DNA of 51,861 bases from CAZDWZ01 sp964509425 (GCA_964509425.1 CAZDWZ010000024.1:1-51861), one strand, 5' to 3'; positions 1 through 9,747 are shown, counted from the stretch's first letter. Notes: generated by a model from the letters alone, not told the origin. Program-made: numbers and translations.

Positions 1-113
1 TTGGTGGAGATCGAGGCGAAAGAGCGGCGAGGAGCGGAGTTTACTACCCGTAAATGAGCACCGCAGCCGCTCTTTCAACGAAGAGCTACGCCAAAAGACC
101 CCGCTCCACTCCG

Positions 114-1193
114 TTAGGAGGGGATGAAGCTGGTTCGGGTGGTGATCTTAAGGACCGTTTCCGCGATCAGCTTCGCGGCGTTCTCCATATCTCGCAGGTC
201 CACGACCTCAACGGGAGTATGCATATACCGATTCGGAATGCTGATCAGCGCCGCCGCAACGCCTGCACGTGATACTTGGATCGCGTTCGCATCAGTTCCG
301 GTAGCGCTCGGTGCAGCCACTGGCTGATACGGAATCTTTTTCTTCTTTGCGGTATCGACCAGCATTTCTTCAATGACGGGATTGATATTTGAGCCCCGGG
401 CAATCGTCGGGCCCAAACCGAGCTTGATCGTGCCGATTTGCTTCGGATCGGCGCCAGGATTGTCGGAGGCATGAGTCACATCGACCGCAATTCCCACAAT
501 CGGATCGACCCCGTAACAGGAGGTTCTCGCGCCCCGAAGGCCGACTTCTTCCTGGACGGTGCTCACGGCGAACAAGGCGACCGGGTGCTTCTTCTTCGAA
601 ATCTTCGCTTGAGACACGAGCCGGAGGGCTTCCATAACGACGAAACAACCCGCTTTGTCGTCACATGCGGGTGAGACCACGGCATTTTTCCCGAGCCGCT
701 TTGGACCAAGTGCCCATGTCCCCGGGTCACCCACTGAGACGAGTTTTTTTGCCTCGTCGCCGTTTGCGGCACCGATATCAATCCAGAGTCTCTTGATATC
801 CACGCCCTTTCCTCGCTCTTCTGCGGGCGTGAGATGAACCGGCCTGAATCCGATGACCCCTTCGACGACGTCGCCGGAACGTGTGCGGATATGGACCGTT
901 GAACCGGGCAAGACCGCTGCATCGACTCCACCGATCGAGCCAAAGGACAGAAACCCCTTCTCGTCGATGTGATGAATCATGAACCCGATCTGATCGCAGT
1001 GGCCGGCGAGCATGACCCTAACCGGTGCGTCAGGGTTCCATGCGGCAATAAGGTTGCCATGGATATCGACCGTGATGGTGTCGGCATACTTGCTCATCCG
1101 GCGGCGAACGACTCTTTGAATTTCTTGTTCGAAACCCGAAGGTGATGGGGTTTCAAGCAGCTTAAAAAAGAAATCTAGGGACTCTTTATTCAT
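114..1193 (-). CDS. M42 family metallo-aminopeptidase
   Basis: This is a 359-residue cytosolic peptidase of the M42 (glutamyl aminopeptidase/endoglucanase-like, TET) family, which removes N-terminal residues from peptides using two metal ions. The ligand set is visible in order: H65 and D67 in LAGHCDQIG, D178 in CDDKAGC, the E215-E216 pair in QEEVGLRGA, D238 in VDVTHASD, and H325 in RYMHTP. Family members are usually 340-360 residues, so the protein is complete. The open frame continues 35 codons upstream, but that part is basic and unlike the family. The ATG at 1193 gives MNKESLDFF, the normal beginning, although no strong ribosome site precedes it. It appears monocistronic and transcribed leftward, 175 bases downstream of a binding-protein gene on the same strand. 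The family assignment is secure; the peptide specificity cannot be read from sequence. Confidence 0.93.
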   Translation of the reverse strand: MNKESLDFFFKLLETPSPSGFEQEIQRVVRRRMSKYADTITVDIHGNLIAAWNPDAPVRVMLAGHCDQIGFMIHHIDEKGFLSFGSIGGVDAAVLPGSTVHIRTRSGDVVEGVIGFRPVHLTPAEERGKGVDIKRLWIDIGAANGDEAKKLVSVGDPGTWALGPKRLGKNAVVSPACDDKAGCFVVMEALRLVSQAKISKKKHPVALFAVSTVQEEVGLRGARTSCYGVDPIVGIAVDVTHASDNPGADPKQIGTIKLGLGPTIARGSNINPVIEEMLVDTAKKKKIPYQPVAAPSATGTDANAIQVSRAGVAAALISIPNRYMHTPVEVVDLRDMENAAKLIAETVLKITTRTSFIPS

Positions 1194-1368
1194 AAACAGC
1201 GTATTTTCTTGCTTCGTCTTATTTTTCGCCCGGTTTGAACTGCGCAAATACTCTCGCACCCACGTTCTGATGTTCGGCAACGAATGCCGTTTCCACAAAA
1301 TAAAAGGGGCTGGATCTCTTATTCCGCAGCGGTACTAGAAAACGAAGCAGACGACTACGCAAGAGGAT

Positions 1369-2463
1369 TTATCTTTTCTTCGTCTGCACGAGGTTCACCA
1401 CTTTTCCGTCCTTTACCGTCTTGATGACGAAATTCAGGCCCTGAATATCGCCGAATTGATCGAAGCTCCAAGGACCGAAAACACCCGAGAACTTCGCCTG
1501 GATGAGATACTCCCGCGGGTCTTTCCCACTTTGCAGACTTTCCGCCATCGCGTGAAACGCTTCGACGGCACTTCCAAGGATGAGGGGAATACTTTTCGGC
1601 TCCCCGAACTCCCGGCGAAATTCCGCATAAAACTCCTTTCCCCGCTCGTCGAGGACATCCTCGGGCGATGGGAGATCGACGAAAATTATGCCGTCGGCGG
1701 TCTTCCCTGCCGGATTAAGAAATGTCGAAGTGCCCGGCCAATACGCTCCATAGAGAGCAACTTCCCATTTCATCTCTTTCACTTGTTTGAACGCCGCGAG
1801 AAATGTGAGCTCGCTCTGGCTGTTTATGAAAAGTGCATCAACCCCCTTCTGCTTCAATTTGAGCAGCACGGTTCTGAAGTCGCTCGTCTCGGTGAGAAAG
1901 TTCTCGTTAAAAACTTCAACCCCAGTTCCCTTCGCGGCTGCTTCAATTCCTTTCTGAAACGCCTGTGCATAATCCGACTGCTCCGACAGCATCCCTAATA
2001 CTCGCTGCCGCTCCTGAATTGCACCGAAGAGCTCCGTCACGGCAGCGCGATCGCTCGGCCATGTTCTAAAAATATAATCGCCTGCTTGAGATACCTCGGG
2101 GGCCGAAGCACTTGGGCTGATGACAACAATTTTTGCCCGCTCGTACAGCGGCGCTGCGGAAAGCACCGCACTCGAACACGCTTGCCCAATTACGAATTTC
2201 ACTTTGAGAACGCTGATGAATTTCTGCGCGACGGTCGTTGCGTCCTTCCCATTGCAACGGTCGTCTTCGAAGAAGAGCTTAAATCGTCCGTTCCCGAATT
2301 TACGATTGGCGAGTTGAAGCGCGTTCTGGATGTCGACGCCGTAGGTCGCTGCGTTTCCGGTAAGTGCGGTCGATACACCGACCGGAATCGGTTCTTCGGC
2401 GATACTCGTAGTCCCGACAACCATGGATAGATAGGCGAATAGAATAAGAATTTTTCTGAACAC
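1369..2463 (-). CDS. LivJ-like periplasmic substrate-binding protein (Peripla_BP_6)
   Basis: This is a 364-residue binding protein of the branched-chain amino acid ABC-transporter type. The start is set by an unusually strong ribosome site, AGGAGGAGG, placed a few bases before a GTG at 2463. That start gives a clean signal peptide (MFRKILILFAYLSMVVG, cleaved near the AEE after about residue 22). The mature part begins PIPVGVSTALTGN, the typical first strand and ligand loop of the family. Later blocks include the DDRCNGKDATTVAQKFI helix and VIGQACSSA. A longer frame to 2523 lacks a ribosome site and would spoil the signal peptide. No permease or ATPase gene lies nearby, so it is an orphan. It may feed a distant transporter or act as a ligand sensor. 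It is one of three such proteins in this window. Confidence 0.9.
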   Translation of the reverse strand: MFRKILILFAYLSMVVGTTSIAEEPIPVGVSTALTGNAATYGVDIQNALQLANRKFGNGRFKLFFEDDRCNGKDATTVAQKFISVLKVKFVIGQACSSAVLSAAPLYERAKIVVISPSASAPEVSQAGDYIFRTWPSDRAAVTELFGAIQERQRVLGMLSEQSDYAQAFQKGIEAAAKGTGVEVFNENFLTETSDFRTVLLKLKQKGVDALFINSQSELTFLAAFKQVKEMKWEVALYGAYWPGTSTFLNPAGKTADGIIFVDLPSPEDVLDERGKEFYAEFRREFGEPKSIPLILGSAVEAFHAMAESLQSGKDPREYLIQAKFSGVFGPWSFDQFGDIQGLNFVIKTVKDGKVVNLVQTKKR

Positions 2464-2587
2464 AAACCCTCCTCCTGTTTCCATCTCAAAAGTTACGCTT
2501 TTCACCACACTTTGAGGAAGCACCGCTGCATAACATTAAGAGAGAGCGGGAAAATGGATTAAATAGGCCCAATCTCAGAGGTTTTCA

Positions 2588-3073
2588 ATGTCGAACGGAC
2601 CACGCACTGATGGAGGAAGAGTCGACCGGGCCACTGGCGCCGCGGTTGGCGGCGCTTCTCTGGTGCTTCCGCCGGCAGGAAACCAGCCAGTTCTTCCGAC
2701 ACTTCCGGGCGAGCTCCCGACGCTCCCTCCTACGCCAACGTCGCCGGTCAAGGAAATTCAGCTCACCGGGATCGAAGTTGCGCCGGTAACTCATGGTTCC
2801 CACGTCTCGCAAATCGTAGAGGACTCAAATCTTCTTCGATCTCGCTTAGAGCAGATGAGAGACAACCCGAATGAGGATTCCAGAGTTCGAGCATTTCTCC
2901 AAACGAGCCAGCACGGCGTGACCGGATTCCAACTCGTACAGGCTCATCAAACGCAACTGACGAGTGTCGTCTCCGCGGTAAACTCAGGCACCTTCCGCAG
3001 TAATCCAACCGCGGTTGCAGCTGATGCAACCGAGCTCGCACGTCTGAACCACGCGCTCGGCGAGAGACTGTAG
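2588..3073 (+). CDS. Hypothetical protein with proline-rich N-terminal part
   Basis: I do not recognise this 161-residue protein. The ATG at 2588 follows an AGAGG motif with good spacing. Residues 25-57 are rich in proline, leucine and glycine (PPAGNQPVLPTLPGELPTLP and similar) and look like a flexible linker. Residues 60-161 look like a small helical domain (SRLEQMRDNPNEDSRVRAFL). There is no signal peptide or membrane segment. It is read divergently from the LivJ-like gene, about 124 bases away. Codon use resembles its neighbours, which supports translation, but the function is unknown. Confidence 0.6.
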   Translation: MSNGPRTDGGRVDRATGAAVGGASLVLPPAGNQPVLPTLPGELPTLPPTPTSPVKEIQLTGIEVAPVTHGSHVSQIVEDSNLLRSRLEQMRDNPNEDSRVRAFLQTSQHGVTGFQLVQAHQTQLTSVVSAVNSGTFRSNPTAVAADATELARLNHALGERL

Positions 3074-3322
3074 ATTCCGAGCTAAACTCCAGGCGGACCT
3101 AGTCAAGAGAAAGCTACTTGAGAAGCGAACGATTGCTCTTCTGCTCATCCCGAAAGAGGGTGGTCGTTGATGCGACGTTCCGGGCATGTCAATTGTGCGC
3201 AGCGCACAGAGTCCGCAGATTATCGAGGCTAGTAGCGCCAGCAGCCTTCCTCACTCCCCATAGTTTTCCCCCGGCATTGCGATTCAATTCACGACATGGC
3301 ACTCTTTTCGGCATCAAACGCC

Positions 3323-4114
3323 ATGAAACAGCCGCATACCCTTTTTCTATTTTTGCTCAGCATTTTGTTCCTTCTCCCCGGAGCGGGATACTCGCGCGCG
3401 GAGAACCAACCCATTCCGCTGGTCGACGGTGAGTCTCTTGGTGAGGCGGCGGCACTCGTTGTCGGCTTTCAGCGATTCATTCGCTCGAGCACGGAATTTT
3501 GTAACAAGACATTCCCCGGCTCGGAGTTTAGTTTGAAGATGGCGGATGCGATTTGGCGAGACGAGAGCAGCACCGAATTTCTCGCCGCGGAAGCGGCACT
3601 TGCTACTGCTTTCAAATCCGAATCGAGCAAACTGCTCAAGGCGGCAGGAAACAAGATGAAGTTAACCCAACTCTCGAAGCTTACTCATTCCGAGAGCAAG
3701 GAGTTCTGCAAAAATCTGGCAGCCTCGGTCTTCACCGGACTCCAGGCCATCTCCGAACGAATGCCAAATGCATCACGGCTCCTCCGGGACGAATTTCTTC
3801 TCCACCCTGAGCTTGATGAACCCAAGGCAAAAATGCGCCAGACGGTCGGGTGTCTCAAGAAGCTGAGTAACGAGAGATATCGCGACTGGGAGAAGTCGTT
3901 TCGCTTCTGCGATTGCAACACGGAGAGCATTTTTCGCACGCTCTCAAAAGAGGAAAGGCTCATTCTCGAATCGGCAAGCGCAACCGGACAAGGGACCTCG
4001 TATCTCACGTCGCTCCCAAACTATAAGAAAGTTCAAGAGGAGCTTAGGGGCTGCGTGATGAAGTCGCCCGAGCCGCTCGCGGACAACAAGTCCAATACGG
4101 CGGTCGCCAAATAA
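3323..4114 (+). CDS. Secreted hypothetical protein
   Basis: This 263-residue exported protein is of unknown family. An in-frame ATG at 3296 would add nine residues, but the ATG at 3323 puts a canonical signal peptide at the N-terminus (MKQPHTLFLFLLSILFLLPG, with cleavage near YSRAEN). Neither start has a convincing ribosome site. The mature part is mostly charged and predicted helical. It carries five or six scattered cysteines, including a CDC pair at FRFCDCNTES, which suggests disulfides in the periplasm. It stands alone: a 180-250 base spacer separates it from the gene upstream, and it runs convergently into folE2. Function cannot be assigned. Confidence 0.7.
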   Translation: MKQPHTLFLFLLSILFLLPGAGYSRAENQPIPLVDGESLGEAAALVVGFQRFIRSSTEFCNKTFPGSEFSLKMADAIWRDESSTEFLAAEAALATAFKSESSKLLKAAGNKMKLTQLSKLTHSESKEFCKNLAASVFTGLQAISERMPNASRLLRDEFLLHPELDEPKAKMRQTVGCLKKLSNERYRDWEKSFRFCDCNTESIFRTLSKEERLILESASATGQGTSYLTSLPNYKKVQEELRGCVMKSPEPLADNKSNTAVAK

Positions 4115-4209
4115 CAGGTTTTGCTCGTTTGGTTGTCTGAGCGGCAGTAATGCTCTGTTTGATAACAAATACGAGAATATTGATTCTATTCATCTCGCAA
4201 AAAGCGGCT

Positions 4210-5223
4210 CTACGCCAACCGAGATCCGCGCAACTCCTTGGCCAACTCCTCAAACGTCGTCTGAATTTCGGTAAACACATCGTGGATGTGAATACTGTCT
4301 TGAAGCACTGACTTCACATGTATCTGGGTCAATGGCGGAACCGAGTCAGCGTGTTCACGAAAGGTCGCGTAGGCGATGTCACGGACGACGTCCTCGGTGA
4401 ACTGCGGACGTTGTAGTGCTCGAATTACGAGTGCGTGCTCATCCGCTCGTTTCAGCAAATCAAACACGAGATGCGTCGCCGAGTCGAGAATCCGGAACAA
4501 GGAGTCCGAGGTAATGGACGGAGAAGTCTTCTCGAGGGTCAGCCTGACTGTGCCTCTCTGAAGGTGCGTACCTGTGAGCACCGTATCGAGAATGTCCTTG
4601 ATCTGCTCGAGCGCGAAGCCTTTTTCTTGAAGTGCCGGAACGACTGAAAATTTGGTGAATGCTCTCGTGCATGGACATGCCGTAACGTTGAACGCCTCAA
4701 CGGTGGTGTTCACTCGCTCTCTGTCGGCGGCACAGCTCGCCTCACCGATAAGCGTAACCCGGTCGTATGACGTTCGCCCAGTCACCGGGGTTTTTCTCGG
4801 CAAGAGCATTATCGCCTCCGCCTTCACGTAGCTCTCATCGCTCGACTGCTTGTTTCGGATCGACCGAGCAAGCAACGCAGCAAACTCGTCTATCGAACGA
4901 TACTCGTCACCGCTTGCTACCTCAAACAAACTTTCTTCGAAGCGCGACATGTGAACGCCGCGTGTCGTAACAAGGCTCGCTGCAGCTTCGACTTCACAAT
5001 AAACGGGAACTCGAGAGGTCTCACCTCCGGTTATCAGCGGGAGTTTCAAATAGACCGATTGTCTCGTGATACCCGCTTTCGCAATAGCTATCGGGTGGAG
5101 CGGCGGAGAATCAGGAACGTTACTGATGCGCTGAAGAAACTCGACGTAATCACCGGAAAGGTCGCCGCTTTCGAGCGAATAATTCACCGGATCAACCGGA
5201 ACGGGAGTGGCGGTCGTTTTCAT
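4210..5223 (-). CDS. folE2: GTP cyclohydrolase FolE2 (type IB, MptA family)
   Basis: This 337-residue enzyme should convert GTP to 7,8-dihydroneopterin triphosphate, the first step of folate and queuosine precursor synthesis. It is the IB form, which works without the zinc needed by FolE1 and accepts other divalent metals. Diagnostic blocks are present: CEVEAAASLVTTRGVHMSRF near residue 80-100, the active-site cysteine motif TACPCTRA near residue 185, and THLQRG near residue 220. The protein is somewhat longer than the usual 260-310 residues because of an extended N-terminus. It lies 92 bases downstream of a secreted-protein gene on the same strand and is probably separately transcribed. Family members are often induced by zinc limitation, but I see no clear Zur operator. 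The MntR, ferroportin and TerC genes elsewhere in the window make metal economy a recurring theme. Confidence 0.92.
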   Translation of the reverse strand: MKTTATPVPVDPVNYSLESGDLSGDYVEFLQRISNVPDSPPLHPIAIAKAGITRQSVYLKLPLITGGETSRVPVYCEVEAAASLVTTRGVHMSRFEESLFEVASGDEYRSIDEFAALLARSIRNKQSSDESYVKAEAIMLLPRKTPVTGRTSYDRVTLIGEASCAADRERVNTTVEAFNVTACPCTRAFTKFSVVPALQEKGFALEQIKDILDTVLTGTHLQRGTVRLTLEKTSPSITSDSLFRILDSATHLVFDLLKRADEHALVIRALQRPQFTEDVVRDIAYATFREHADSVPPLTQIHVKSVLQDSIHIHDVFTEIQTTFEELAKELRGSRLA

Positions 5224-5315
5224 CGTCTGAAACTCATCGCAAAATTAGCCAAACTCCGGGCGTACACCAACCGCCTCGAGTTTGGCAATTTTCAGGACGA
5301 AAAAAAGAGAGAAGC

Positions 5316-6998
5316 CTATTTGGCTACGGTATATCCGACAACCACCGGCGGATTCGCATACTGACCTTGCTCGTCGTCAGCACGCTGCTCGGTCAAGTAG
5401 AGAATCCCGCTCACCGGATCAAACGTTCCTCCTCCCAACGCAGTAGCAGAGAACTTTGCCGGAAAGATGCCGTATTCATACGGACGAATCTCGTAGGACT
5501 CCTTCTCGCCACGCTTCACGGCGAGAAGATCGTTTACGTCCCATAACCAATAGTAAAGATCCTGATCTCCGGATTGGTTCGGACAGTAGCCGCCGCATGC
5601 CTCCGAGGCGCCCTGCGGTGTGCACTTGTAACAAACGCCACTACGATGGCCTCCCGAGTGCCCAAACGTTGCATACGTTCGCGAGCCAGGAACGACGTAG
5701 CCGTAAACGGCCCGGCTCAAATGAGTCCAGAGGTTGTTTTGACCCGAATCATTGGAGAGATCCGTATGAAGCGGATTATCCAAACTAAAATCGAGAAGCT
5801 TTACGGTCGGAACCGGATTCGGCGGAGTCGGGTTTCCCACAATGTCGAATGGATTAAACGCAAACGCCGAAGGGCCGACGCTTGTTCGGCTAATAATCGG
5901 GATTCCGCTCGACTGACCGGTAATGTAACTCCCGCCCACTGACGATTGCCATTCGGACGGCACTGGAGAGATCCAGCCTGAGGTATGGCCTGCTCCGCCT
6001 TGAAAGGTGAAATATCCGCTCACCGTTGACGCGGCGATGTTGTTCGCATTCCGGAGCGCGAGCGTCGTGTGGGTATTTTGTCCCGGCGCGTCGTAATACG
6101 TATAGGCATTCACGAGCAACTCAGGCCCAGAAGGTCCAGTGAAGACACCGAGCCCGCCGATCGTGTTGATCCCTTGCGGATTCCCTCCTGATGCCCGTCC
6201 TAACACCGGCGCAAACGTCTGAAGCGGATTCCCGGAAAAATTCAGGTCGCTCAATCGAACACTGTTTACGAGCGCCGGCTTTTGAAATTCGACGATGGCT
6301 TGTTCCCAGTTGTGTCCGACGAAGAAGAAAGAGTTATTAGCGGGATTCCAGGCGAGTGGCCCCTCCGAATAGTTCATGCTCGAGATCCCGAACTGGTTCG
6401 CCGGAACACGAAATGCTCCTTGATATTTGAAATCGGAGAGCGTGATGAGTTGAGGATCACTCGGCGGATTCTGCGGGGGGTTATTCGGCGGCCCTTGTGG
6501 CGGTGGAGCCGGAGGCAGCGGGACCGCACCGGTTATGAAGCGTAATACCGGAACGCGGACGCTTCTCGCATTTCGGAGAGCGTCGGTGGTGACACCGGAG
6601 ACGCTCACCTCATACTGGACATACGGTAGCATCGGAAGTCCGCTCGTCGGCACTGCGACGACGATTCGGCGATCTTCGGCTTGAAGAAAAATTGCTGGAA
6701 CTCGCAACACGAGAGTTCGGCGAGGCCTCCCGCGGACAATCGGATATTGATACGCGGAAAATGTTCCTCGTGCGCGCCTGACGGAAACGTTTCCGCTGAA
6801 TGCATAGGCAACCGGACTGCTCGGATCGACATTCGATTGATTAACCGCAGGAATCGAAAGCAGATATCGCACCGGGGCGGTCTGCGCATCCGCGACCAAA
6901 GGAAACGTCGCGGATCTGAAAAATATAGAGAGCAAGAAAAACGGAAGAATGAAAATCGGAACACGTGCGTTTCGAAAACTCGAAGCGTCGTTCAACAT
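5316..6998 (-). CDS. Large secreted protein: Ig-like domain, proline linker, C-terminal domain
   Basis: This is a 560-residue exported protein. The ATG at 6998 has an AGGAA ribosome site and begins a signal peptide whose hydrophobic core is IFILPFFLLSIFF. Residues 45-160 look like a bacterial Ig-like (Big_5/SbsA) domain ending in LRFITGAV. A proline linker follows (PPAPPPQGPPNNPPQNPP, about residues 163-182). The remaining 375 residues are rich in Gly, Asn, Ser and aromatics with repeated strand-like segments, compatible with a beta-propeller. A cysteine cluster (GVCYKCTPQGASEACGGYC) lies near residue 455-475. No catalytic motif is recognised. The gene is divergent from the pseudopilin cluster with a 319-base spacer between them. 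A cell-surface or extracellular role is inference. Confidence 0.75.
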   Translation of the reverse strand: MLNDASSFRNARVPIFILPFFLLSIFFRSATFPLVADAQTAPVRYLLSIPAVNQSNVDPSSPVAYAFSGNVSVRRARGTFSAYQYPIVRGRPRRTLVLRVPAIFLQAEDRRIVVAVPTSGLPMLPYVQYEVSVSGVTTDALRNARSVRVPVLRFITGAVPLPPAPPPQGPPNNPPQNPPSDPQLITLSDFKYQGAFRVPANQFGISSMNYSEGPLAWNPANNSFFFVGHNWEQAIVEFQKPALVNSVRLSDLNFSGNPLQTFAPVLGRASGGNPQGINTIGGLGVFTGPSGPELLVNAYTYYDAPGQNTHTTLALRNANNIAASTVSGYFTFQGGAGHTSGWISPVPSEWQSSVGGSYITGQSSGIPIISRTSVGPSAFAFNPFDIVGNPTPPNPVPTVKLLDFSLDNPLHTDLSNDSGQNNLWTHLSRAVYGYVVPGSRTYATFGHSGGHRSGVCYKCTPQGASEACGGYCPNQSGDQDLYYWLWDVNDLLAVKRGEKESYEIRPYEYGIFPAKFSATALGGGTFDPVSGILYLTEQRADDEQGQYANPPVVVGYTVAK

Positions 6999-7317
6999 GC
7001 AGGAATTCCTCGTTGGGGCCGAATTTAAAGACCGTGAACCGAAGGGAACAAATGCCTAACCAGAATACTCTGTTCAGGAATCGATTTGCAGATGAAATTC
7101 ATCACTGAGTTCTTTCACGTGTGCGAATCGGGTGGGTCCGGAGCGGAACGAACACAAAAAGCAGCCGAATGAGAGGAACTCGTATGCGGAACTCGGTGTA
7201 TCTCTCATGCCGATTTGCGTCTTCGCCGAGGTGCGGCGCATCTAAAGAAAAATAAAAGGGCATTACAATTGAGAGTTTTGCTAGTATCTTAATGAGATTG
7301 TTCTCAAAGCGAGGAAA
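6999..7317. other. Divergent intergenic region, promoters presumed
   Basis: These 319 bases separate the secreted-protein gene (leftward) from the pseudopilin cluster (rightward), so at least one promoter in each direction must lie here. The only box pair I can point to for the right-hand genes is TTACAA at about 7263 and TATCTT at about 7285, 16 bases apart. The match is weak and I do not press it. I see no small gene, repeat or strong hairpin. Confidence 0.35.
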
Positions 7318-7836
7318 ATGCTGGCAGGAACCGTAAAGGTTTTTCTTCGGTCCGACGCAAGTCGCGAGATCGCCTCGGAACGGGGAAACTCGATTATCGA
7401 GTTCCTCTTGTGCTTCCCTTTTGTGTTTGTCGTTTTCGTCTCAACGGTCGACCTTGGCCGCGCACTGAATACCTACTTTACGATCACGCGAGTCGTTTAC
7501 GAAGGGGCCCGCTTTGCCGGTCAGGTCGGGGGTTTGGAAGTCGCCGCCATTACGAGTGCAAGTACGGCGGTCGGCAATCCGGGTCATCAACGAGTGCGGA
7601 GCCGGGTCGATATCCTTCTTCAAAAATATGGGATGGACCCCGGCGTTATCGGAGTGCAGGATCCAAATTATCTCTACACGGAACGGCTCCAACCCGCCGG
7701 CGACCGGGACCAGGTGAGAGTTCGACTGAGGATCCCCTTTCAGCCAATTTTCCCGCTTCTCCAGGGATTCCTCGGCATTTTGGGCACGGAAGCGACCGGC
7801 CCTTATCTGTTCATGGGGAATCCGACTCCCCCGTAG
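7318..7836 (+). CDS. TadE-family pseudopilin
   Basis: This is a 172-residue TadE-like minor pseudopilin of the Flp/Tad system. The N-terminus has the expected form: a short cytoplasmic leader, then RGNSIIEFLLCFP with the conserved glutamate at the start of one hydrophobic helix (about residues 26-50), then VDLGRALNTYF and a globular extracytoplasmic part. The start is supported by GAGG just ahead of the ATG. It is the first of three consecutive genes with the same membrane-anchor design, followed after 169 bases by the cysteine-rich TadE-like protein. No TadA, TadB, TadC, RcpA or major Flp pilin gene lies in the window, so the assembly machine would have to be encoded elsewhere. Codon use matches the flanking genes. 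Confidence 0.85.
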   Translation: MLAGTVKVFLRSDASREIASERGNSIIEFLLCFPFVFVVFVSTVDLGRALNTYFTITRVVYEGARFAGQVGGLEVAAITSASTAVGNPGHQRVRSRVDILLQKYGMDPGVIGVQDPNYLYTERLQPAGDRDQVRVRLRIPFQPIFPLLQGFLGILGTEATGPYLFMGNPTPP

Positions 7837-8005
7837 TTCGAACATTCACGCGCACTGTTTTCGAGAAAATTTGCTCGATTCTTCGCTCTGAAAACAAAGA
7901 GCGCGATTTCATGGATTGATTGCTCACCCGTGACGCGGTAAATTAAATGGGGCGCATCGAAACGGGTTTTGGGGCATCTTAACAAGGTTACTAAGGATTT
8001 CCGCT

Positions 8006-9727
8006 ATGGTTGCCACCAGGCTTCGTCCAATTTCATTTTGGCGTCACTTCGCCTCGTCAGATTCAAAGCACACGCTCAGTGAGCGATCACAGCCATCCTC
8101 ATCAGGATATCGGCCGTTATCGTCCTCCTCTGGAGCAACGATGATTGAATTTGTCTTGGTTGGCGCTGTTTTTATTTTCTTCTGCCTTGCGATCATGGAC
8201 TTCGGACGGTCGTTGATCTTACAGAACATTGCGGACACCGCCGCTGAACAAGCAGCGAAACAAGCATCGGTCATCGAGTGGCTGGACACCGATTGCGCAA
8301 GCGTTCCGGATGTTCCTGCGGGAACCCGCGCGACGTGCAACGCCAATCGTCAAACCGCTATGCGAACCGTTCTGCAAACGGCGCGATTACTCCCTTCAAC
8401 AACTTTATTCTCCCCGATCGCCAATCGCGGAATGCAGTGGTTCATCGGCGGCGACGACACGACGCCGGCCGTTGAGATTGTGCTTTCGGCAAACAATACC
8501 TACCGGGCGTGGTTCCGATCAGGAGTAGCCACCGAAACCATGCGCCGATCAACGAAGCTCACCCAGCTCGACTCTCCCTCGACCAACCCCGTACTCAAGC
8601 GTGTGCTTCAGTCTGAGCCGATCGAAGTGAATGTCCGCACCGTCTTCAAGCCGGTCCTTGGCTTTCTCGGCCAGATTCCCGTTCTCGGAAGAGCGCGGGC
8701 TTTCAGGGAAATTCGCGGAGTTTCATCTTACCCTGCAAGAGTGAATTGCAAAGGGCAGGAAGTTCCGATTGGACAACCGATCAACAATACCAACTGCCCT
8801 TGTTTGGCGAATCCGTCGAATCCTCTCGTCATTCAGCAGGGAAACAACTGCATTTGCGTAAATCCCGGCATGACTCCGGTAACGAATCCAGGCGGTCAGG
8901 TCGTAACCTGCATCTGTCCTCCGGGCCAGCAGGTAAACGGCACGAGCTGCCAATGTATCCCGATTCAATGTCCTCCAACCCAAACGCAACAAGGGAATTG
9001 CGCTTGCGGATGTCCGGGCTCACTTACAGTACAACCCAACGGGAACTGTGGTTGCCCCCCGAATTTGGAGCAGAACGGAAACAATTGCCAGTGTCCAGCT
9101 GCCGCAGCCCAAGCCTGTACCAGCACCGGAGGGACGGTGAACGGACAGTGCCAGTGCGTTTGTCCCGGCGCGCCCGGTCCGAACGGCACTTGCACCTGCC
9201 CGAATATGAACTGCGGTTCACACGGCTCTCCAACCCTGCAATGCGGGTGTAACTGCACGGACGGATACACCGGACAAGGCAACACCTGCGTCTGTCCGAC
9301 CCCGAGAAGCGTGCAAGCGAATGGAAAATGCGAGTGCACGAATACCTGTCCGCCGAACGCGAACCGTGATTATTGGTGCAATTGCACATGTCCGCCACCG
9401 CTCCAGCTTATCAACGGCTCCTGCCAGTGTCCGCAAATCAACTGTAACGGAGGGGTACCAAATTCAAGTTGCGGATGTAATTGCCCGTCGAACATTCCAT
9501 GCCAGGGCGGATCAATTACGGGCAATTGCACTTGCAAATGCGACTATGCTGAACAGACAAACGTCGGCGGTGTCTGCCAGTGTCCTTCCTTTCCGTGTAA
9601 CGGGGGCGACCCGCAGCCGAACTGCACATGTAAGTGCCCTGAAAACCAGATTCTCGTGAATGGAAATTGCCAGTGCCCCGATGGATGGTTCGAGAATCCC
9701 GATGGCAGCTGTCAGATTCCTGAATAA
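8006..9727 (+). CDS. TadE-like protein with long cysteine-rich EGF-like tail
   Basis: This is a 573-residue protein with two unlike halves. Residues 46-75 hold the TadE signature: GATMIEFVLVGAVFIFF with the helix-initiating glutamate, then MDFGRSLILQNIADTAAEQA. Up to about residue 250 the protein resembles an ordinary pseudopilin. From about residue 255 to the end it becomes a run of short cysteine-rich units of the form NGxCxC followed by CPP or NCxC, with about 50 cysteines in about 320 residues. This looks like an EGF-like or metallothionein-like tandem array, probably disulfide-bonded outside the cell. AAGGA precedes the ATG at 8006. The fused tail is not part of any TadE protein I know. 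Possible roles are adhesion, a stiff stalk or metal binding; none is shown by sequence. Confidence 0.85.
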   Translation: MVATRLRPISFWRHFASSDSKHTLSERSQPSSSGYRPLSSSSGATMIEFVLVGAVFIFFCLAIMDFGRSLILQNIADTAAEQAAKQASVIEWLDTDCASVPDVPAGTRATCNANRQTAMRTVLQTARLLPSTTLFSPIANRGMQWFIGGDDTTPAVEIVLSANNTYRAWFRSGVATETMRRSTKLTQLDSPSTNPVLKRVLQSEPIEVNVRTVFKPVLGFLGQIPVLGRARAFREIRGVSSYPARVNCKGQEVPIGQPINNTNCPCLANPSNPLVIQQGNNCICVNPGMTPVTNPGGQVVTCICPPGQQVNGTSCQCIPIQCPPTQTQQGNCACGCPGSLTVQPNGNCGCPPNLEQNGNNCQCPAAAAQACTSTGGTVNGQCQCVCPGAPGPNGTCTCPNMNCGSHGSPTLQCGCNCTDGYTGQGNTCVCPTPRSVQANGKCECTNTCPPNANRDYWCNCTCPPPLQLINGSCQCPQINCNGGVPNSSCGCNCPSNIPCQGGSITGNCTCKCDYAEQTNVGGVCQCPSFPCNGGDPQPNCTCKCPENQILVNGNCQCPDGWFENPDGSCQIPE

Positions 9728-9747
9728 GAATTAAAATTGGACGCTCT

